Source of the DNA: Pseudomonas anuradhapurensis
Lineage (GTDB): Bacteria > Pseudomonadota > Gammaproteobacteria > Pseudomonadales > Pseudomonadaceae
Direction: 5' to 3'
NCBI RefSeq assembly: GCF_014269225.2
Contig: NZ_CP077097.1
Coordinates: 4,661,001 to 4,725,000, forward strand
Length of the DNA stretch: 64,000 nucleotides
This document shows positions 39,349 through 49,370 of this stretch, in pieces (positions within the stretch are counted from its first letter, which is position 1; each line of letters begins with the position of its first letter). A model generated the notes under the pieces. It made no database searches. It worked only from the letters and a program-made list of their open reading frames with translations, and was not told the DNA's origin. The translations under genes were made by a program, and so were the position numbers.

Positions 39349-40227
39349 ATGCCCTGGCTGCAAGTACGCCTGGCCATCAGCCCGGAACAAGCCGAAACCT
39401 ACGAAGACGCCCTGCTCGAAGTGGGCGCTGTCTCGGTCACGTTCATGGATGCCGAGGATCAACCGATCTTCGAGCCAGACCTCAACACCACCCCGCTGTG
39501 GTCGCACACCCACCTGCTGGCCCTGTTCGAGGCCGATGCCGAGCCCGAGCAGGTGTTCTCCCACCTGCGCCTGCTGACCGGTGCCGAGCTGCCCGAGCAC
39601 CAGGCCGAGGTGATCGAGGACCAGGACTGGGAACGCAGCTGGATGGACAACTTCCAGCCGATGCGCTTCGGCCGCCGCCTGTGGATCGTGCCCAGCTGGC
39701 ACGAAGCACCGGAAAAGGACGCGGTGAACCTGCTGCTCGACCCGGGCCTGGCGTTCGGCACCGGCACCCACCCGACCACCGCCCTGTGCCTGGAATGGCT
39801 CGACGGCCAGCAGCTCGAAGGCACCCAGGTGCTGGACTTCGGTTGCGGCTCGGGCATCCTGGCCATCGCCGCGCTGCTGCTGGGCGCCCGCGAGGCGGTG
39901 GGTACCGACATCGACGTGCAGGCCATCGAGGCTTCGCGCGACAACGCCCAGCGCAATGGCATCGCCGATGAAAAGCTGGCGCTGTACCTGCCCGAGCACA
40001 TGCCGGCGATGCAGGCCGACGTGCTGGTTGCCAACATCCTTGCCGGCCCGCTGGTGTCGCTGGCGCCGCAGCTGTCCGGCCTGGTGCGCCCCGGTGGCCT
40101 GCTGGCGCTATCGGGCATCCTCGCCGAACAGGGTGAAGAAGTGGCTGCGGCCTATGCCGCCGACTTCGAGCTGGACCCGATCGTCGTGCGCGACGGCTGG
40201 GTCCGCATCAGTGGTCGCCGCCGTTAA
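39349..40227 (+). CDS. prmA: Ribosomal protein L11 methyltransferase
   Basis: A 292-residue SAM-dependent enzyme that trimethylates L11. The substrate-recognition domain is N-terminal ([32 protein letters not shown]), and the SAM domain carries [19 protein letters not shown] and the NILAGPL catalytic motif. The ATG at 39349 follows AAAGGTG. accBC, which precede prmA in many bacteria, are not upstream here. Confidence 0.95.
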   Translation: MPWLQVRLAISPEQAETYEDALLEVGAVSVTFMDAEDQPIFEPDLNTTPLWSHTHLLALFEADAEPEQVFSHLRLLTGAELPEHQAEVIEDQDWERSWMDNFQPMRFGRRLWIVPSWHEAPEKDAVNLLLDPGLAFGTGTHPTTALCLEWLDGQQLEGTQVLDFGCGSGILAIAALLLGAREAVGTDIDVQAIEASRDNAQRNGIADEKLALYLPEHMPAMQADVLVANILAGPLVSLAPQLSGLVRPGGLLALSGILAEQGEEVAAAYAADFELDPIVVRDGWVRISGRRR

Positions 40228-40269
40228 GCCGGCCTAGAATACGTTTCTGCATAGCTCCCGGATCGCCGC

Positions 40270-41619
40270 ATGACCGACAGTTTCGTCACCCAGTGCCCGC
40301 ATTGCCAGACTAGCTTTCGCGTCACTCACCACCAACTGAGCGTGGCCCGCGGCGTGGTGCGCTGCGGCCACTGCCTGCAGGTATTCAATGCTGCCAGGCA
40401 GTTGCTGGAGCAGAACCGCACCAGTACGGCCAGTCAACCTGTGGTGCCGGCGCCAGAGCCGGCGGTGCCTGACGCGCCGGTGGCCGAGCCAACGGTGGCG
40501 CACGAGCCGGCTGTCGACCAGCACAGCAGCGCTGCCGACGAAAACTGGGCACTCACCGCCCAGGCACTGGACGCCCTCGATCTCGACAAGGAGCTGGAAC
40601 GCCTGGAGCGTCGCGGCCAACCCGTACCGGCACGCCCGGCCGAGCAGGATGACGGGTTGCAGGCCCGGCGCGACGACTTGCAGCCGGACGAACACGCTGA
40701 CGACCTGTTCGGCACGGCCGCCGATGAACCTTTCGAACCACCACAGGCAGATGAGCCGGCCCCGGTGCTGCAGCCGCTGGAGCTGGATCTCGAACCTGCC
40801 CCGGGCGAGCGCACCGAGCCAACCCTGGGCGGTAGCCTGGAGCTGGACTTCGACGATGAGCCGCCGGTGCGCCATGCCGTCGACGATGACCACCCCGCCT
40901 TCGACGAACCGCTGCGTGCCAGCGATGACGAAACTGCGGAAAAAGGCCTGAACGCGCGCGACGAGGAACCGCTGGCGCTGAGCCTGTCGGCGCACGATGA
41001 CGACCCTGTCGAGCCGCTGCCCGGCGAACGCCTGGAACCAGGCTTTGCCGCCAAGCCAGAGCGCCCGGCACGCAAGGAGCCGCTGGTCGACGTGGTCGAC
41101 GACCCATTGCAGCTGGGCTGGGAGAAGCCCGCACCGAACTGGGGCAAACGCCTGCTGTGGGGCTTCCTGACCTTGCTCGCCGCGGGCATGCTGGCGTTCC
41201 AGTACGTGTGGTTCCACTTCGACGAAATGGCCCGTCAGGACCAGTACCGGCCGCTCTTCCAGCAAGTCTGCCCGTTGGTCGGGTGCGAAGTCCCGACCCG
41301 CGTCGATATTGCCCGGATCAAAAGCAGCAACCTGGTGGTGCGCAGCCACCCGGACTTCAAGGGCGCGTTGATCGTCGATGCGATCATCTACAACCGCGCG
41401 CCGTTCGCCCAGCCATTCCCGCTGCTGGAGCTGCGCTTCGCCGATCTCAATGGCCAGCTGATCGCCAGCCGACGCTTCAAGCCCAGCGAGTACCTCTCGG
41501 GGGAACTGGCCGGGCGTGGCGAGATGCCCAGCCAGACCCCGATCCATATCGCCCTGGACATCCTTGACCCCGGGCCGAAGGCAGTCAACTACAGCCTCAG
41601 CTTCCGTTCGCCGGAATGA
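40270..41619 (+). CDS. Zinc-ribbon DUF3426 membrane protein
   Basis: A 449-residue protein with an N-terminal zinc ribbon of MJ0042 type (CPHCQTSF..CGHCLQVFNA), a long acidic, proline-rich low-complexity linker (about 45-290), one transmembrane helix (about 294-316) and a periplasmic DUF3426 domain (about 320-449). The acidic linker shows short repeated EPxxxxLELD-type segments. The function is unknown; homologues usually lie between prmA and dusB-fis. The ATG at 40270 fits the conserved start. Confidence 0.85.
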   Translation: MTDSFVTQCPHCQTSFRVTHHQLSVARGVVRCGHCLQVFNAARQLLEQNRTSTASQPVVPAPEPAVPDAPVAEPTVAHEPAVDQHSSAADENWALTAQALDALDLDKELERLERRGQPVPARPAEQDDGLQARRDDLQPDEHADDLFGTAADEPFEPPQADEPAPVLQPLELDLEPAPGERTEPTLGGSLELDFDDEPPVRHAVDDDHPAFDEPLRASDDETAEKGLNARDEEPLALSLSAHDDDPVEPLPGERLEPGFAAKPERPARKEPLVDVVDDPLQLGWEKPAPNWGKRLLWGFLTLLAAGMLAFQYVWFHFDEMARQDQYRPLFQQVCPLVGCEVPTRVDIARIKSSNLVVRSHPDFKGALIVDAIIYNRAPFAQPFPLLELRFADLNGQLIASRRFKPSEYLSGELAGRGEMPSQTPIHIALDILDPGPKAVNYSLSFRSPE

Positions 41620-41646
41620 ACATCATGCCGGCGGGGGCGCCTTGCG

Positions 41647-41736
41647 CCCCTTCGCGACACAAGGCCGCTGCTACAGGAGATCGCGTTCGCCTGTAGCAGC
41701 GGCCGCGTGTCGCGAAAAGGCTGCAAAGCAGCCCCA
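41647..41736. repeat. Type B repeat pair
   Basis: CCCTTCGCGACACAAGGCCG..CTACAGG and the inverted CCTGTAGCAGCGGCCGCGTG followed by GGCTGC..GCAGCC. It lies between the DUF3426 gene and the dusB promoter. Confidence 0.8.
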
Positions 41737-41797
41737 GGCCCTTCTCCATACCAAATGGCATAAGCCGACAACTGTTCAGATTTTATCCAAACCCATC

Positions 41798-41826
41798 TTT
41801 ATCCGGTCACCGAGAGCGGGTATCAT
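41798..41826 (+). promoter_or_regulatory. dusB-fis promoter
   Basis: TTTATC (41798-41803), exact 17-nt spacer, TATCAT (41821-41826), then GCCAACCC in the discriminator position. The expected start is near 41833, giving a leader of about 44 nt before dusB. The GC-rich discriminator is like that of growth-rate controlled fis promoters. Confidence 0.55.
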
Positions 41827-41876
41827 GCCAACCCTTTTTCAGACTCCAAGATTCGGCCCCACAACAGGGATCACCT

Positions 41877-42890
41877 ATGTCGGCGGTACGCATCGGCCAA
41901 TACACACTACGTAACAACCTGATCCTCGCGCCCATGGCCGGCGTTACGGACCAGCCTTTCCGTACCCTTTGCCAGCGCCTGGGCGCCGGCATGGTGGTGT
42001 CGGAAATGGTCTCCAGCGACATGAGCCTGTGGAACAGCCGCAAGTCGAGCCTGCGCCGCATCCATGAAGGTGATCCCGAGCCACGCTCGGTGCAGATCGC
42101 CGGTGGTGATGCGCAGATGATGGCAGCGGCGGCGCAAGCCAATGTCGAGGCAGGTGCCCAGATCATCGATATCAACATGGGCTGCCCGGCAAAAAAAGTC
42201 TGCAACAAAGCCGCAGGCTCTGCTTTATTGAGAGATGAAGCCTTGGTCAGCGAGATTCTCCACGCCGTGGTTGGCGCCGTGGACGTCCCGGTGACGCTGA
42301 AGATTCGCACCGGCTGGGACCGGGCGAACAAGAACGGCCTGAACGTGGCGAAGATCGCCGAACAGGCCGGCATCCAGGCGCTGGCGGTACATGGCCGCAC
42401 ACGCGCCGACCTGTATACCGGCGAAGCCGAATACGACACCATCGCTGCCATCAAGCAGGCGGTGTCGATCCCGGTTTTTGCCAACGGCGATATCACATCG
42501 CCAGAAAAGGCCCGGGCGGTGCTGGACGCCACCGGTGTCGATGGCCTGCTGATTGGCCGGGCTGCCCAGGGGCGGCCATGGATCTTTCGCGAGATCGAGC
42601 ATTACCTGCGCACTGGCGAACATCTGCCAGCGCCGCAACTGGATGAAGTGGAACGCATCCTGCTGGAGCACCTGGCAGCGCTGCATGCCTTCTATGGCGA
42701 TGTGATGGGCGTACGTATCGCCCGCAAGCACGTTGGCTGGTACCTGGCAACACGACCCGGCGGCAAGGAGTTTCGCTCCCGGTTCAACGCTTTGGAAGAC
42801 ACACAAGCGCAGTGCGCCAACGTTCGTGCGTTTTTCAGCGAACGTCGACAGAGCCTTGAGACAGAGGACGGACAAGGGGTGGCCGCATGA
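41877..42890 (+). CDS. dusB: tRNA-dihydrouridine synthase B
   Basis: A 337-residue FMN enzyme that reduces uridine at position 17 of tRNA. The signatures are [33 protein letters not shown] with the catalytic cysteine, and [14 protein letters not shown]. fis starts 4 nt before the stop (ATGA overlap), giving the conserved dusB-fis operon. Confidence 0.95.
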   Translation: MSAVRIGQYTLRNNLILAPMAGVTDQPFRTLCQRLGAGMVVSEMVSSDMSLWNSRKSSLRRIHEGDPEPRSVQIAGGDAQMMAAAAQANVEAGAQIIDINMGCPAKKVCNKAAGSALLRDEALVSEILHAVVGAVDVPVTLKIRTGWDRANKNGLNVAKIAEQAGIQALAVHGRTRADLYTGEAEYDTIAAIKQAVSIPVFANGDITSPEKARAVLDATGVDGLLIGRAAQGRPWIFREIEHYLRTGEHLPAPQLDEVERILLEHLAALHAFYGDVMGVRIARKHVGWYLATRPGGKEFRSRFNALEDTQAQCANVRAFFSERRQSLETEDGQGVAA

Positions 42891-43207
42891 CGATGATGAC
42901 CGAGACATTTGTGAGTGGAACAACGCCCGTGAGCGACAACGCCAACCTGAAACAGCACCTGAACACGCCGAGCGAAGAAGGCCAGACCCTTCGCGACAGC
43001 GTCGAGAAGGCGCTGCACAACTACTTCGCCCACCTGGAAGGCGCGACCGTGACGGACGTGTACAACCTGGTGCTGTCCGAAGTCGAGGCGCCCCTGCTCG
43101 AAAGCGTGATGAACTACGTCAAGGGCAACCAGACCAAGGCCAGCGAGATGCTCGGGCTGAACCGAGGCACCCTGCGCAAGAAGCTCAAGCAGTACGACTT
43201 GCTGTAA
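42887..43207 (+). CDS. fis: DNA-binding protein Fis
   Basis: A 106-residue nucleoid protein. The C-terminal helix-turn-helix [23 protein letters not shown] is canonical, and the dimerisation core ([32 protein letters not shown]) is intact. The N-terminus is longer than the 98-residue E. coli protein. The ATG at 42887 overlaps the dusB stop. A clear terminator follows. Confidence 0.96.
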   Translation: MTMMTETFVSGTTPVSDNANLKQHLNTPSEEGQTLRDSVEKALHNYFAHLEGATVTDVYNLVLSEVEAPLLESVMNYVKGNQTKASEMLGLNRGTLRKKLKQYDLL

Positions 43208-43224
43208 GCCAGAATCCCAACCAG

Positions 43225-43258
43225 AAAAGGCGGCTCCCTGAACAGAGGCGCCTTTTTT
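43225..43258 (+). terminator. Rho-independent terminator after fis
   Basis: AAAAGGCG and CGCCTTTT arms flank a 17-nt loop region, with a run of six T at 43253-43258. It begins 17 nt after the fis stop and ends 30 nt before the purH ATG. Confidence 0.75.
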
Positions 43259-43288
43259 GCTGACTCCACCGCGTTATTGGAACCCGAA

Positions 43289-44896
43289 ATGACCGACCAG
43301 ACTACCCGCCTGCCAGTCCGCCGCGCCCTGATCAGCGTCTCCGACAAGACCGGTATCCTCGAATTCGCCCGTGAGCTGCAGCAGCTCGGTGTCGAGATCC
43401 TGTCCACCGGTGGCACCTACAAGCTGCTCAAGGACAACGGCGTCAACGCGGTGGAAGTGGCCGACTACACCGGCTTCGCCGAAATGATGGATGGCCGGGT
43501 CAAGACCCTGCACCCGAAAATCCACGGCGGCATCCTCGGCCGTCGCGGTATCGACGACGCCATCATGAACGAGCACGGCATCAAGCCGATCGACCTGGTA
43601 GCAGTCAACCTGTACCCGTTCGAAGCCACCATTTCCAAGCCTGGCTGTGATCTGCCGACCGCCATCGAGAACATCGACATCGGCGGCCCGACCATGGTCC
43701 GTTCGGCTGCCAAGAACCACAAGGACGTGGCCATCGTGGTCAACGCCAGCGACTACGCCGGCATCGTCGAAGGCCTCAAGGCCGGTGGCCTGACCTACGC
43801 CCAGCGTTTCGACCTGATGCTCAAGGCGTTCGAGCACACCGCTGCCTATGACGGCATGATCGCCAACTACATGGGCACCATCGACCAGGCCAAGGAGACC
43901 CTGAGCACCGAAGGCCGCAGCGAATTCCCGCGCACCTTCAACAGCCAGTTCGTCAAGGCCCAGGAAATGCGCTACGGCGAGAACCCGCACCAGAGCGCGG
44001 CGTTCTACGTCGAGGCGAAAAAGGGTGAAGCCAGCGTTTCCACCGCCATCCAGCTGCAGGGCAAGGAGCTGTCGTTCAACAACGTGGCCGACACCGATGC
44101 CGCGCTGGAATGCGTGAAGAGCTTCGTCAAGCCAGCCTGCGTCATCGTCAAGCACGCCAACCCGTGCGGCGTGGCCGTAGTACCTGAAGAAGAAGGCGGT
44201 ATCCGCAAGGCCTACGACCTGGCCTACGCGACCGACACCGAATCGGCGTTCGGTGGCATCATCGCCTTCAACCGCGAGCTGGATGGCGAAACCGCCAAGG
44301 CCATCGTCGACCGCCAGTTCGTCGAAGTGATCATCGCACCGAAAATCTCCCAGGCCGCCCGCGACGTGGTTGCCGCCAAGCAGAACGTACGCCTGCTGGA
44401 ATGCGGCGAGTGGCCAGCCGAGCGCGCTGCCGGTTGGGACTTCAAGCGCGTCAACGGTGGCCTGCTGGTGCAGAGCCGCGATATCGGCATGATCAGCGCC
44501 GATGACCTGAAGATCGTGACCAAGCGTGCACCGACCGAGCAAGAGATCCACGACCTGGTATTCGCCTGGAAAGTGGCCAAGTTCGTCAAGTCCAACGCCA
44601 TCGTCTACGCCAAGCAGCGCCAGACCATCGGCGTCGGTGCCGGCCAGATGAGCCGCGTCAACTCCGCCCGCATCGCGGCCATCAAGGCTGAACACGCCGG
44701 CTTGCAGGTGCAGGGTGCTGTCATGGCATCGGATGCGTTCTTCCCGTTCCGTGACGGCATCGACAACGCAGCTAAAGTGGGTATCAGCGCCGTGATCCAG
44801 CCAGGTGGCTCGATGCGCGATGCCGAGGTGATTGCTGCCGCTGACGAAGCTGGCATCGCCATGGTCTTCACCGGCATGCGCCACTTCCGCCACTGA
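43289..44896 (+). CDS. purH: Bifunctional AICAR formyltransferase/IMP cyclohydrolase
   Basis: A 535-residue enzyme for the last two steps of IMP synthesis. The N-terminal IMP cyclohydrolase (1-about 200) has [12 protein letters not shown] and [15 protein letters not shown]; the C-terminal AICAR transformylase has KHANPCGVA with the Lys-His pair, and [10 protein letters not shown]. The ATG at 43289 is chosen; a TTG at 43277 is in frame. purD follows after a 182-nt structured spacer. Confidence 0.97.
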   Translation: MTDQTTRLPVRRALISVSDKTGILEFARELQQLGVEILSTGGTYKLLKDNGVNAVEVADYTGFAEMMDGRVKTLHPKIHGGILGRRGIDDAIMNEHGIKPIDLVAVNLYPFEATISKPGCDLPTAIENIDIGGPTMVRSAAKNHKDVAIVVNASDYAGIVEGLKAGGLTYAQRFDLMLKAFEHTAAYDGMIANYMGTIDQAKETLSTEGRSEFPRTFNSQFVKAQEMRYGENPHQSAAFYVEAKKGEASVSTAIQLQGKELSFNNVADTDAALECVKSFVKPACVIVKHANPCGVAVVPEEEGGIRKAYDLAYATDTESAFGGIIAFNRELDGETAKAIVDRQFVEVIIAPKISQAARDVVAAKQNVRLLECGEWPAERAAGWDFKRVNGGLLVQSRDIGMISADDLKIVTKRAPTEQEIHDLVFAWKVAKFVKSNAIVYAKQRQTIGVGAGQMSRVNSARIAAIKAEHAGLQVQGAVMASDAFFPFRDGIDNAAKVGISAVIQPGGSMRDAEVIAAADEAGIAMVFTGMRHFRH

Positions 44897-44938
44897 TTTA
44901 CGGCAATCGGCCGCACTGAAGCAGGCATCTGCTGCGTT

Positions 44939-45078
44939 GGGGCCGGTTTCGCTGATGCTCATTGCCAGAAGGCAACTCCGCTCATCGCAACCGGCCCCGC
45001 CTTGCATCTACCTGCTTCATTGCGACCTCGTACAGCGTGAGGTTTTGCCTCTCGCCCGAAAGAACTCGAGGTTTTGAC
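44939..45078 (+). promoter_or_regulatory. Structured purD leader (candidate cis-regulatory RNA)
   Basis: GGGGCCGGTT (44939-44948) pairs with AACCGGCCCC (44989-44998), enclosing a nested hairpin TTGCC-AGAA-GGCAA (44962-44975). Downstream, the sequence GAGGTTTTG occurs twice (45039-45047 and 45068-45076); the second is the purD ribosome-binding site. ACCTC (45025-45029) can pair with either copy, and CCTC (45048-45051) can pair with the second, so alternative folds could expose or hide the site. No known riboswitch class is recognised; function is inferred only. Confidence 0.5.
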
Positions 45079-46374
45079 ATGAAAGTTTTGATCATCGGCA
45101 GCGGCGGTCGTGAACACGCCCTGGCCTGGAAAGTCGCCCAGGACCCACGTGTCGAGAAAGTCTTCGTTGCCCCGGGCAACGCCGGCACCGCCACCGAAGC
45201 CAAGTGCGAAAACGTCGCTATCGACGTCAACGCGCTGGAGCAACTGGCCGATTTCGCCGAGCAGAACGTACAAATGACCATCGTCGGCCCGGAAGCGCCG
45301 CTGGTCGCCGGTGTCGTCGACCTGTTCCGCAGCCGTGGCCTGGATTGCTTCGGCCCGACCAAGGGCGCGGCCCAGCTGGAAGGCTCCAAGGCCTTCACCA
45401 AGGACTTCCTGGCCCGGCACAAGATTCCAACCGCCGACTACCAGAACTTCACCGAAATCGAGCCCGCCCTGGCCTACCTGCAGGAAAAAGGCGCGCCGAT
45501 CGTGATCAAGGCCGATGGCCTGGCCGCCGGCAAGGGCGTGATCGTCGCCATGACCCTCGAGGAGGCCGAAGCCGCCGTGCGCGACATGCTGGCCGGCAAT
45601 GCCTTCGGTGACGCCGGTTCGCGCGTGGTCATCGAAGAGTTTCTCGACGGCGAGGAAGCCAGCTTCATCGTCATGGTCGATGGCCAGAACGTGTTGCCCA
45701 TGGCCACCAGCCAGGACCACAAGCGCGTCGGCGACCAGGACACCGGCCCGAACACCGGCGGCATGGGTGCCTACTCCCCTGCCCCGGTGGTCACCGCCGA
45801 AGTGCACCAGCGCGTGATGGACCAGGTAATCTGGCCGACCGTGCGTGGCATGGCCGAAGAAGGCAACCTCTACACCGGCTTCCTCTACGCCGGCCTGATG
45901 ATCGACAAGGCGGGCAACCCCAAGGTCATCGAGTTCAACTGCCGCTTCGGCGACCCGGAAACCCAGCCGGTCATGCTGCGTCTGGAGTCGAGCCTGGTGC
46001 TGCTGGTCGAGGCTGCATTCGCCAAGGCGCTGGACAAGGTCGAAGCCCAGTGGGACCCGCGCCCGAGCCTGGGCGTGGTGCTGGCCGCCGGCGGTTACCC
46101 GGGCGACTATGCCAAGGGTGATGTGATCAACGGCCTGGAAGCAGCGGCCAAGATCGAAGGCAAGGTATTCCATGCCGGTACTTCGCTGAAAGACGGCCAG
46201 GTGGTCACCAACGGTGGCCGCGTGCTCTGCGCCACCGCCATGGGTGCCAGCGTTGCCGACGCCCAGCAGCAGGCCTATCGCCTGGCCAAGGAAGTCAGCT
46301 GGAACGGCAGTTTCTACCGTAGCGACATCGGCTACCGGGCCATTGCCCGCGAGCGCGGTGAGCACCAGCAGTAA
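45079..46374 (+). CDS. purD: Phosphoribosylamine-glycine ligase
   Basis: A 431-residue ATP-grasp enzyme that makes GAR in purine synthesis. [18 protein letters not shown] is the N-domain signature, and [22 protein letters not shown] and [11 protein letters not shown] are the ATP-grasp hallmarks. The ATG at 45079 follows GAGG at 7 nt. purD is downstream of purH, and retS is next. Confidence 0.97.
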   Translation: MKVLIIGSGGREHALAWKVAQDPRVEKVFVAPGNAGTATEAKCENVAIDVNALEQLADFAEQNVQMTIVGPEAPLVAGVVDLFRSRGLDCFGPTKGAAQLEGSKAFTKDFLARHKIPTADYQNFTEIEPALAYLQEKGAPIVIKADGLAAGKGVIVAMTLEEAEAAVRDMLAGNAFGDAGSRVVIEEFLDGEEASFIVMVDGQNVLPMATSQDHKRVGDQDTGPNTGGMGAYSPAPVVTAEVHQRVMDQVIWPTVRGMAEEGNLYTGFLYAGLMIDKAGNPKVIEFNCRFGDPETQPVMLRLESSLVLLVEAAFAKALDKVEAQWDPRPSLGVVLAAGGYPGDYAKGDVINGLEAAAKIEGKVFHAGTSLKDGQVVTNGGRVLCATAMGASVADAQQQAYRLAKEVSWNGSFYRSDIGYRAIARERGEHQQ

Positions 46375-46387
46375 GCTTTACCGGAGC

Positions 46388-46524
46388 GCCGTGACGCCCA
46401 GGGTTGGAAGAACCCAGGCGCACGGCCCCCGGCTCGTCGACAGGGCCCCGCGCGGGCCTTGCCTTCGACTTGGCGCGCCGCGCATAGTTACTACCTGGCA
46501 CCTAGGCTAAGAAGGGATTTCGTA
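46388..46524 (+). promoter_or_regulatory. retS leader with GGA-loop hairpin (candidate RsmA/CsrA target)
   Basis: A nested hairpin: GCCGTG (46388-46393)/CACGGC (46421-46426), CGCC (46395-46398)/GGCG (46417-46420), GGGTT/AACCC (46401-46405/46411-46415), with loop GGAAG. A second GGA sits in GAAGGGA (46511-46517), overlapping the ribosome-binding site of the GTG start at 46525. One looped GGA plus one at the Shine-Dalgarno is the usual layout of RsmA/CsrA-repressed leaders. Binding is inferred. Confidence 0.5.
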
Positions 46525-49296
46525 GTGCGTCGGCTTCGGATTGCCTCAGTTCTGATCGTCAGCTTGCTGACCCTGCTCTGCCTGTTCCCGGCTGCCGCCG
46601 AACATGACGGAGGCTGGGCCGTGCTGCTCGACGAACAGGCCAACCTGCAACTGAGCGACGTGCGCTCCGAGCGTTACCGCAACCAGTTCAGCCCGCTGGC
46701 CCTCGCCGACCTGGATGCCGCTCCGGCGGAACAGGCCATGTGGCTGCACTACCGTTTGGACCCCAGCGAGCAGGAACAACTGCTGCGGGTGTTCGCCCCA
46801 GACCTGTCTGGCCTGGACCTCTACGCCCTCGAAGGCGACAAGCTTCTGCGTCAGCTGCACCACGGCCGCCAGGCTGGCAATGCCAGCCCGACCCTGCGTG
46901 GCAGCGACCATGTATTACCCCTGCCCAACAGCAAGCAACCGGTGGACATCTACCTGCGCCTGGTCTCTGAACACCAGCTGCGCCCGGCCATCAGCCTGGA
47001 GCCTGCGGCCGTGGCCGCCTCCGACCAACGCCAGCCGCTGCTGTTCGGCATGCTGTTCGGCGGCCTGGTGATGCTGATCCTGCATAACCTGATCCGCTTC
47101 TTCTACAGCCGCTCCAGCACCGCCCTGATCCTGGCCCTCTACCATGGCCTGATGCTGCTCAGCGGCCTGATCCTGCTGAACCTCAGCGGCCCCTGGTGGC
47201 ACGTCTGGCACAGCGCACAGACGCCCGCCGCCTACCTCACGCTGGTCCTGGCCGGCCTGGCGGGGCTGTATTTCACCCAACACTTCTTCGCACCGTGCAA
47301 CTCACCGCGGCTGAATCGCCTGCTGCAGGGCGACATGCTGGTGGTCGGTGTCAGCGGGCTGGTACTGCTGTTCGTCGACACCCTGCCGCTGAACCTGATG
47401 ACCTACGCCCTGATGGCCCTGGGTAGCGTCAGCATGCTGCTGGTCAGCAGTTATCACTGGTACAAGGGTTATGCCCCGGCGCGGGTGTTCAGCCTGGCGA
47501 TGGTGGTGTTCAACCTCGGCGGCCTGGTGCTGTTGCCGGCGCTGCTCGGCCTCACCCGCACACCGACACCCTGGCTGCTGTGCATCCTCCTGGGCTTGAC
47601 CGTGGCCAGCGGCCTGCTGCTCAACCTGGCGGTCAGCGAACGTCTGCGGCGAATGAGCGAGGAGCGCTTCAGCGCCAGCCGCGCCCTGGCCGCCAGCAAT
47701 GCCGAAATCAACGCCAAGGCCGAATTCCTGGCCAAGATCAGCCACGAAATCCGTACGCCGATGAACGGGGTGCTGGGCATGACCGAATTGCTGCTGGGCA
47801 CCCCGTTGTCGGTCAAGCAGCGCGATTATGTGCAGACCATCCACAGCGCCGGCAACGAACTGCTCACGCTGATCAACGAGATTCTCGACATCTCCAAGCT
47901 GGAGTCCCGGCAGATCGAACTGGATGACGTGCAGTTCGACCTCAATGCGCTGATCGAGGATTGCCTGAACATCTTCCGCGCCAAGGCCGAGCAGCAGAAC
48001 GTCGAGCTGATCAGCTTTACCCAACCACAAGTTCCAAGGGTGATCAGCGGCGATCCCACACGCCTGCGCCAGGCCTTGTCGAGCCTGCTGGAAAACGCCT
48101 TGAAGAACACCGATCAGGGCGAAATCCTGCTGGTAGTGGCGCTGGACCAGCGGGGCGAGGTACCGCGCCTGCGCATTGCCGTGCAGGACAGCGGCGAGCC
48201 GATGCCCGCTGCCGATCGCGAAGCCTTGCTGCAAGCCGAACTGCACAGCCACCACTTCCTGTCCAGCAACAAGCTGGGCGGCCACCTCGGGCTGGTCATT
48301 GCCAAGCAGTTGATCGGCCTGATGCAAGGCGAGTTCGGCATCAAGAGCAGCAGCGGCATGGGCAATACCCTGTGGCTGGCGCTACCACTCGACCCTTCGC
48401 GCCTGGAGCAGCCGCCGGCCGACCTCGACGGCCCGCTGCGTGACGCCCGCGTGCTGGTGGTGGACGACAACGACACCTGCCGCAAGGTGCTGGTACAACA
48501 GTGCAGCGCCTGGGGCATGAACGTCAGCGCGGTGCCGTCGGGCAAGGAAGCCCTGGCCCTGCTGCGCACCAAGGCCCATCTGCGCGACTACTTCGACGCC
48601 GTGCTGCTGGACCAGAACATGCCGGGCATGACCGGCATGCAACTGGCCGCCAAGATCAAGGAAGACCCGAGCCTGAACCACGACATCCTGGTGGTGATGC
48701 TCACCGGTATCAGCAACGCACCGAGCAAGATCATTGCGCGCAACGCCGGGGTCAAGCGGATCCTCGCCAAGCCGGTGGCCGGCTACACCCTGAAGACCAC
48801 CCTCGCCGAAGAACTGGCCCAGCGCGGTCGCGAGCAGGCCATCCCTGCCAGCCCGCCCGGTACCGCACAGGCGCTGGAGCTGCCTGGCGACTTCCGCGTA
48901 CTGGTCGCCGAGGACAACAGCATTTCGACCAAGGTGATCCGTGGCATGCTGGGCAAGCTCAACCTCGAGCCCGACACCGCCAGCAATGGCGAAGAAGCCT
49001 TGCAGGCGATGAAGGCGCAGCGTTATGACCTGGTGCTGATGGACTGCGAAATGCCGATACTGGATGGCTTCTCGGCCACCCAACAACTACGTGCCTGGGA
49101 AGCCGCCAACCAGCGCCAGCGCACCCCGGTGGTGGCGCTGACCGCGCACATTCTTGCCGAACACAAGGAACGCGCGCGCCTGGCCGGGATGGACGGGCAC
49201 ATGGCCAAACCGGTGGAATTGTCGCAGTTGCGCGAGCTGATCCAGTATTGGGCCAATCAGCGGGAAACCAAGGTGGACCCGGCGCCTACCTCCTGA
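46525..49296 (+). CDS. retS: Hybrid sensor kinase RetS
   Basis: A 923-residue inner-membrane protein. Order: signal (1-25), periplasmic 7TMR-DISMED2 domain (about 30-180), seven-helix 7TMR-DISM region (about 185-385), HisKA with SHEIRTPMNG and His407, HATPase_c, receiver 1 (VLVVDDND..LLDQNMPG, Asp696) and receiver 2 (VLVAEDNS..LMDCEMPI, Asp840). P. aeruginosa RetS has this plan and lies next to purD; it antagonises GacS. The ATPase G1 box reads DSGEPMP rather than DxGxG, a sign of weak kinase activity. The GTG start at 46525 follows GAAGGG. A TTG at 46459 would extend it with an unlikely tail. Confidence 0.93.
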   Translation: MRRLRIASVLIVSLLTLLCLFPAAAEHDGGWAVLLDEQANLQLSDVRSERYRNQFSPLALADLDAAPAEQAMWLHYRLDPSEQEQLLRVFAPDLSGLDLYALEGDKLLRQLHHGRQAGNASPTLRGSDHVLPLPNSKQPVDIYLRLVSEHQLRPAISLEPAAVAASDQRQPLLFGMLFGGLVMLILHNLIRFFYSRSSTALILALYHGLMLLSGLILLNLSGPWWHVWHSAQTPAAYLTLVLAGLAGLYFTQHFFAPCNSPRLNRLLQGDMLVVGVSGLVLLFVDTLPLNLMTYALMALGSVSMLLVSSYHWYKGYAPARVFSLAMVVFNLGGLVLLPALLGLTRTPTPWLLCILLGLTVASGLLLNLAVSERLRRMSEERFSASRALAASNAEINAKAEFLAKISHEIRTPMNGVLGMTELLLGTPLSVKQRDYVQTIHSAGNELLTLINEILDISKLESRQIELDDVQFDLNALIEDCLNIFRAKAEQQNVELISFTQPQVPRVISGDPTRLRQALSSLLENALKNTDQGEILLVVALDQRGEVPRLRIAVQDSGEPMPAADREALLQAELHSHHFLSSNKLGGHLGLVIAKQLIGLMQGEFGIKSSSGMGNTLWLALPLDPSRLEQPPADLDGPLRDARVLVVDDNDTCRKVLVQQCSAWGMNVSAVPSGKEALALLRTKAHLRDYFDAVLLDQNMPGMTGMQLAAKIKEDPSLNHDILVVMLTGISNAPSKIIARNAGVKRILAKPVAGYTLKTTLAEELAQRGREQAIPASPPGTAQALELPGDFRVLVAEDNSISTKVIRGMLGKLNLEPDTASNGEEALQAMKAQRYDLVLMDCEMPILDGFSATQQLRAWEAANQRQRTPVVALTAHILAEHKERARLAGMDGHMAKPVELSQLRELIQYWANQRETKVDPAPTS

Positions 49297-49370
49297 TCGG
49301 TATTGTCTGTACAGGCAACCCTGATGCTGCTGATACACTTGCCCACACCTTTCCTGCCAGGGGCTACCCC

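Noticed and set aside
43274..45007. A 577-codon minus-strand frame
   Set aside because: It is antisense to purH, whose catalytic motifs are intact.
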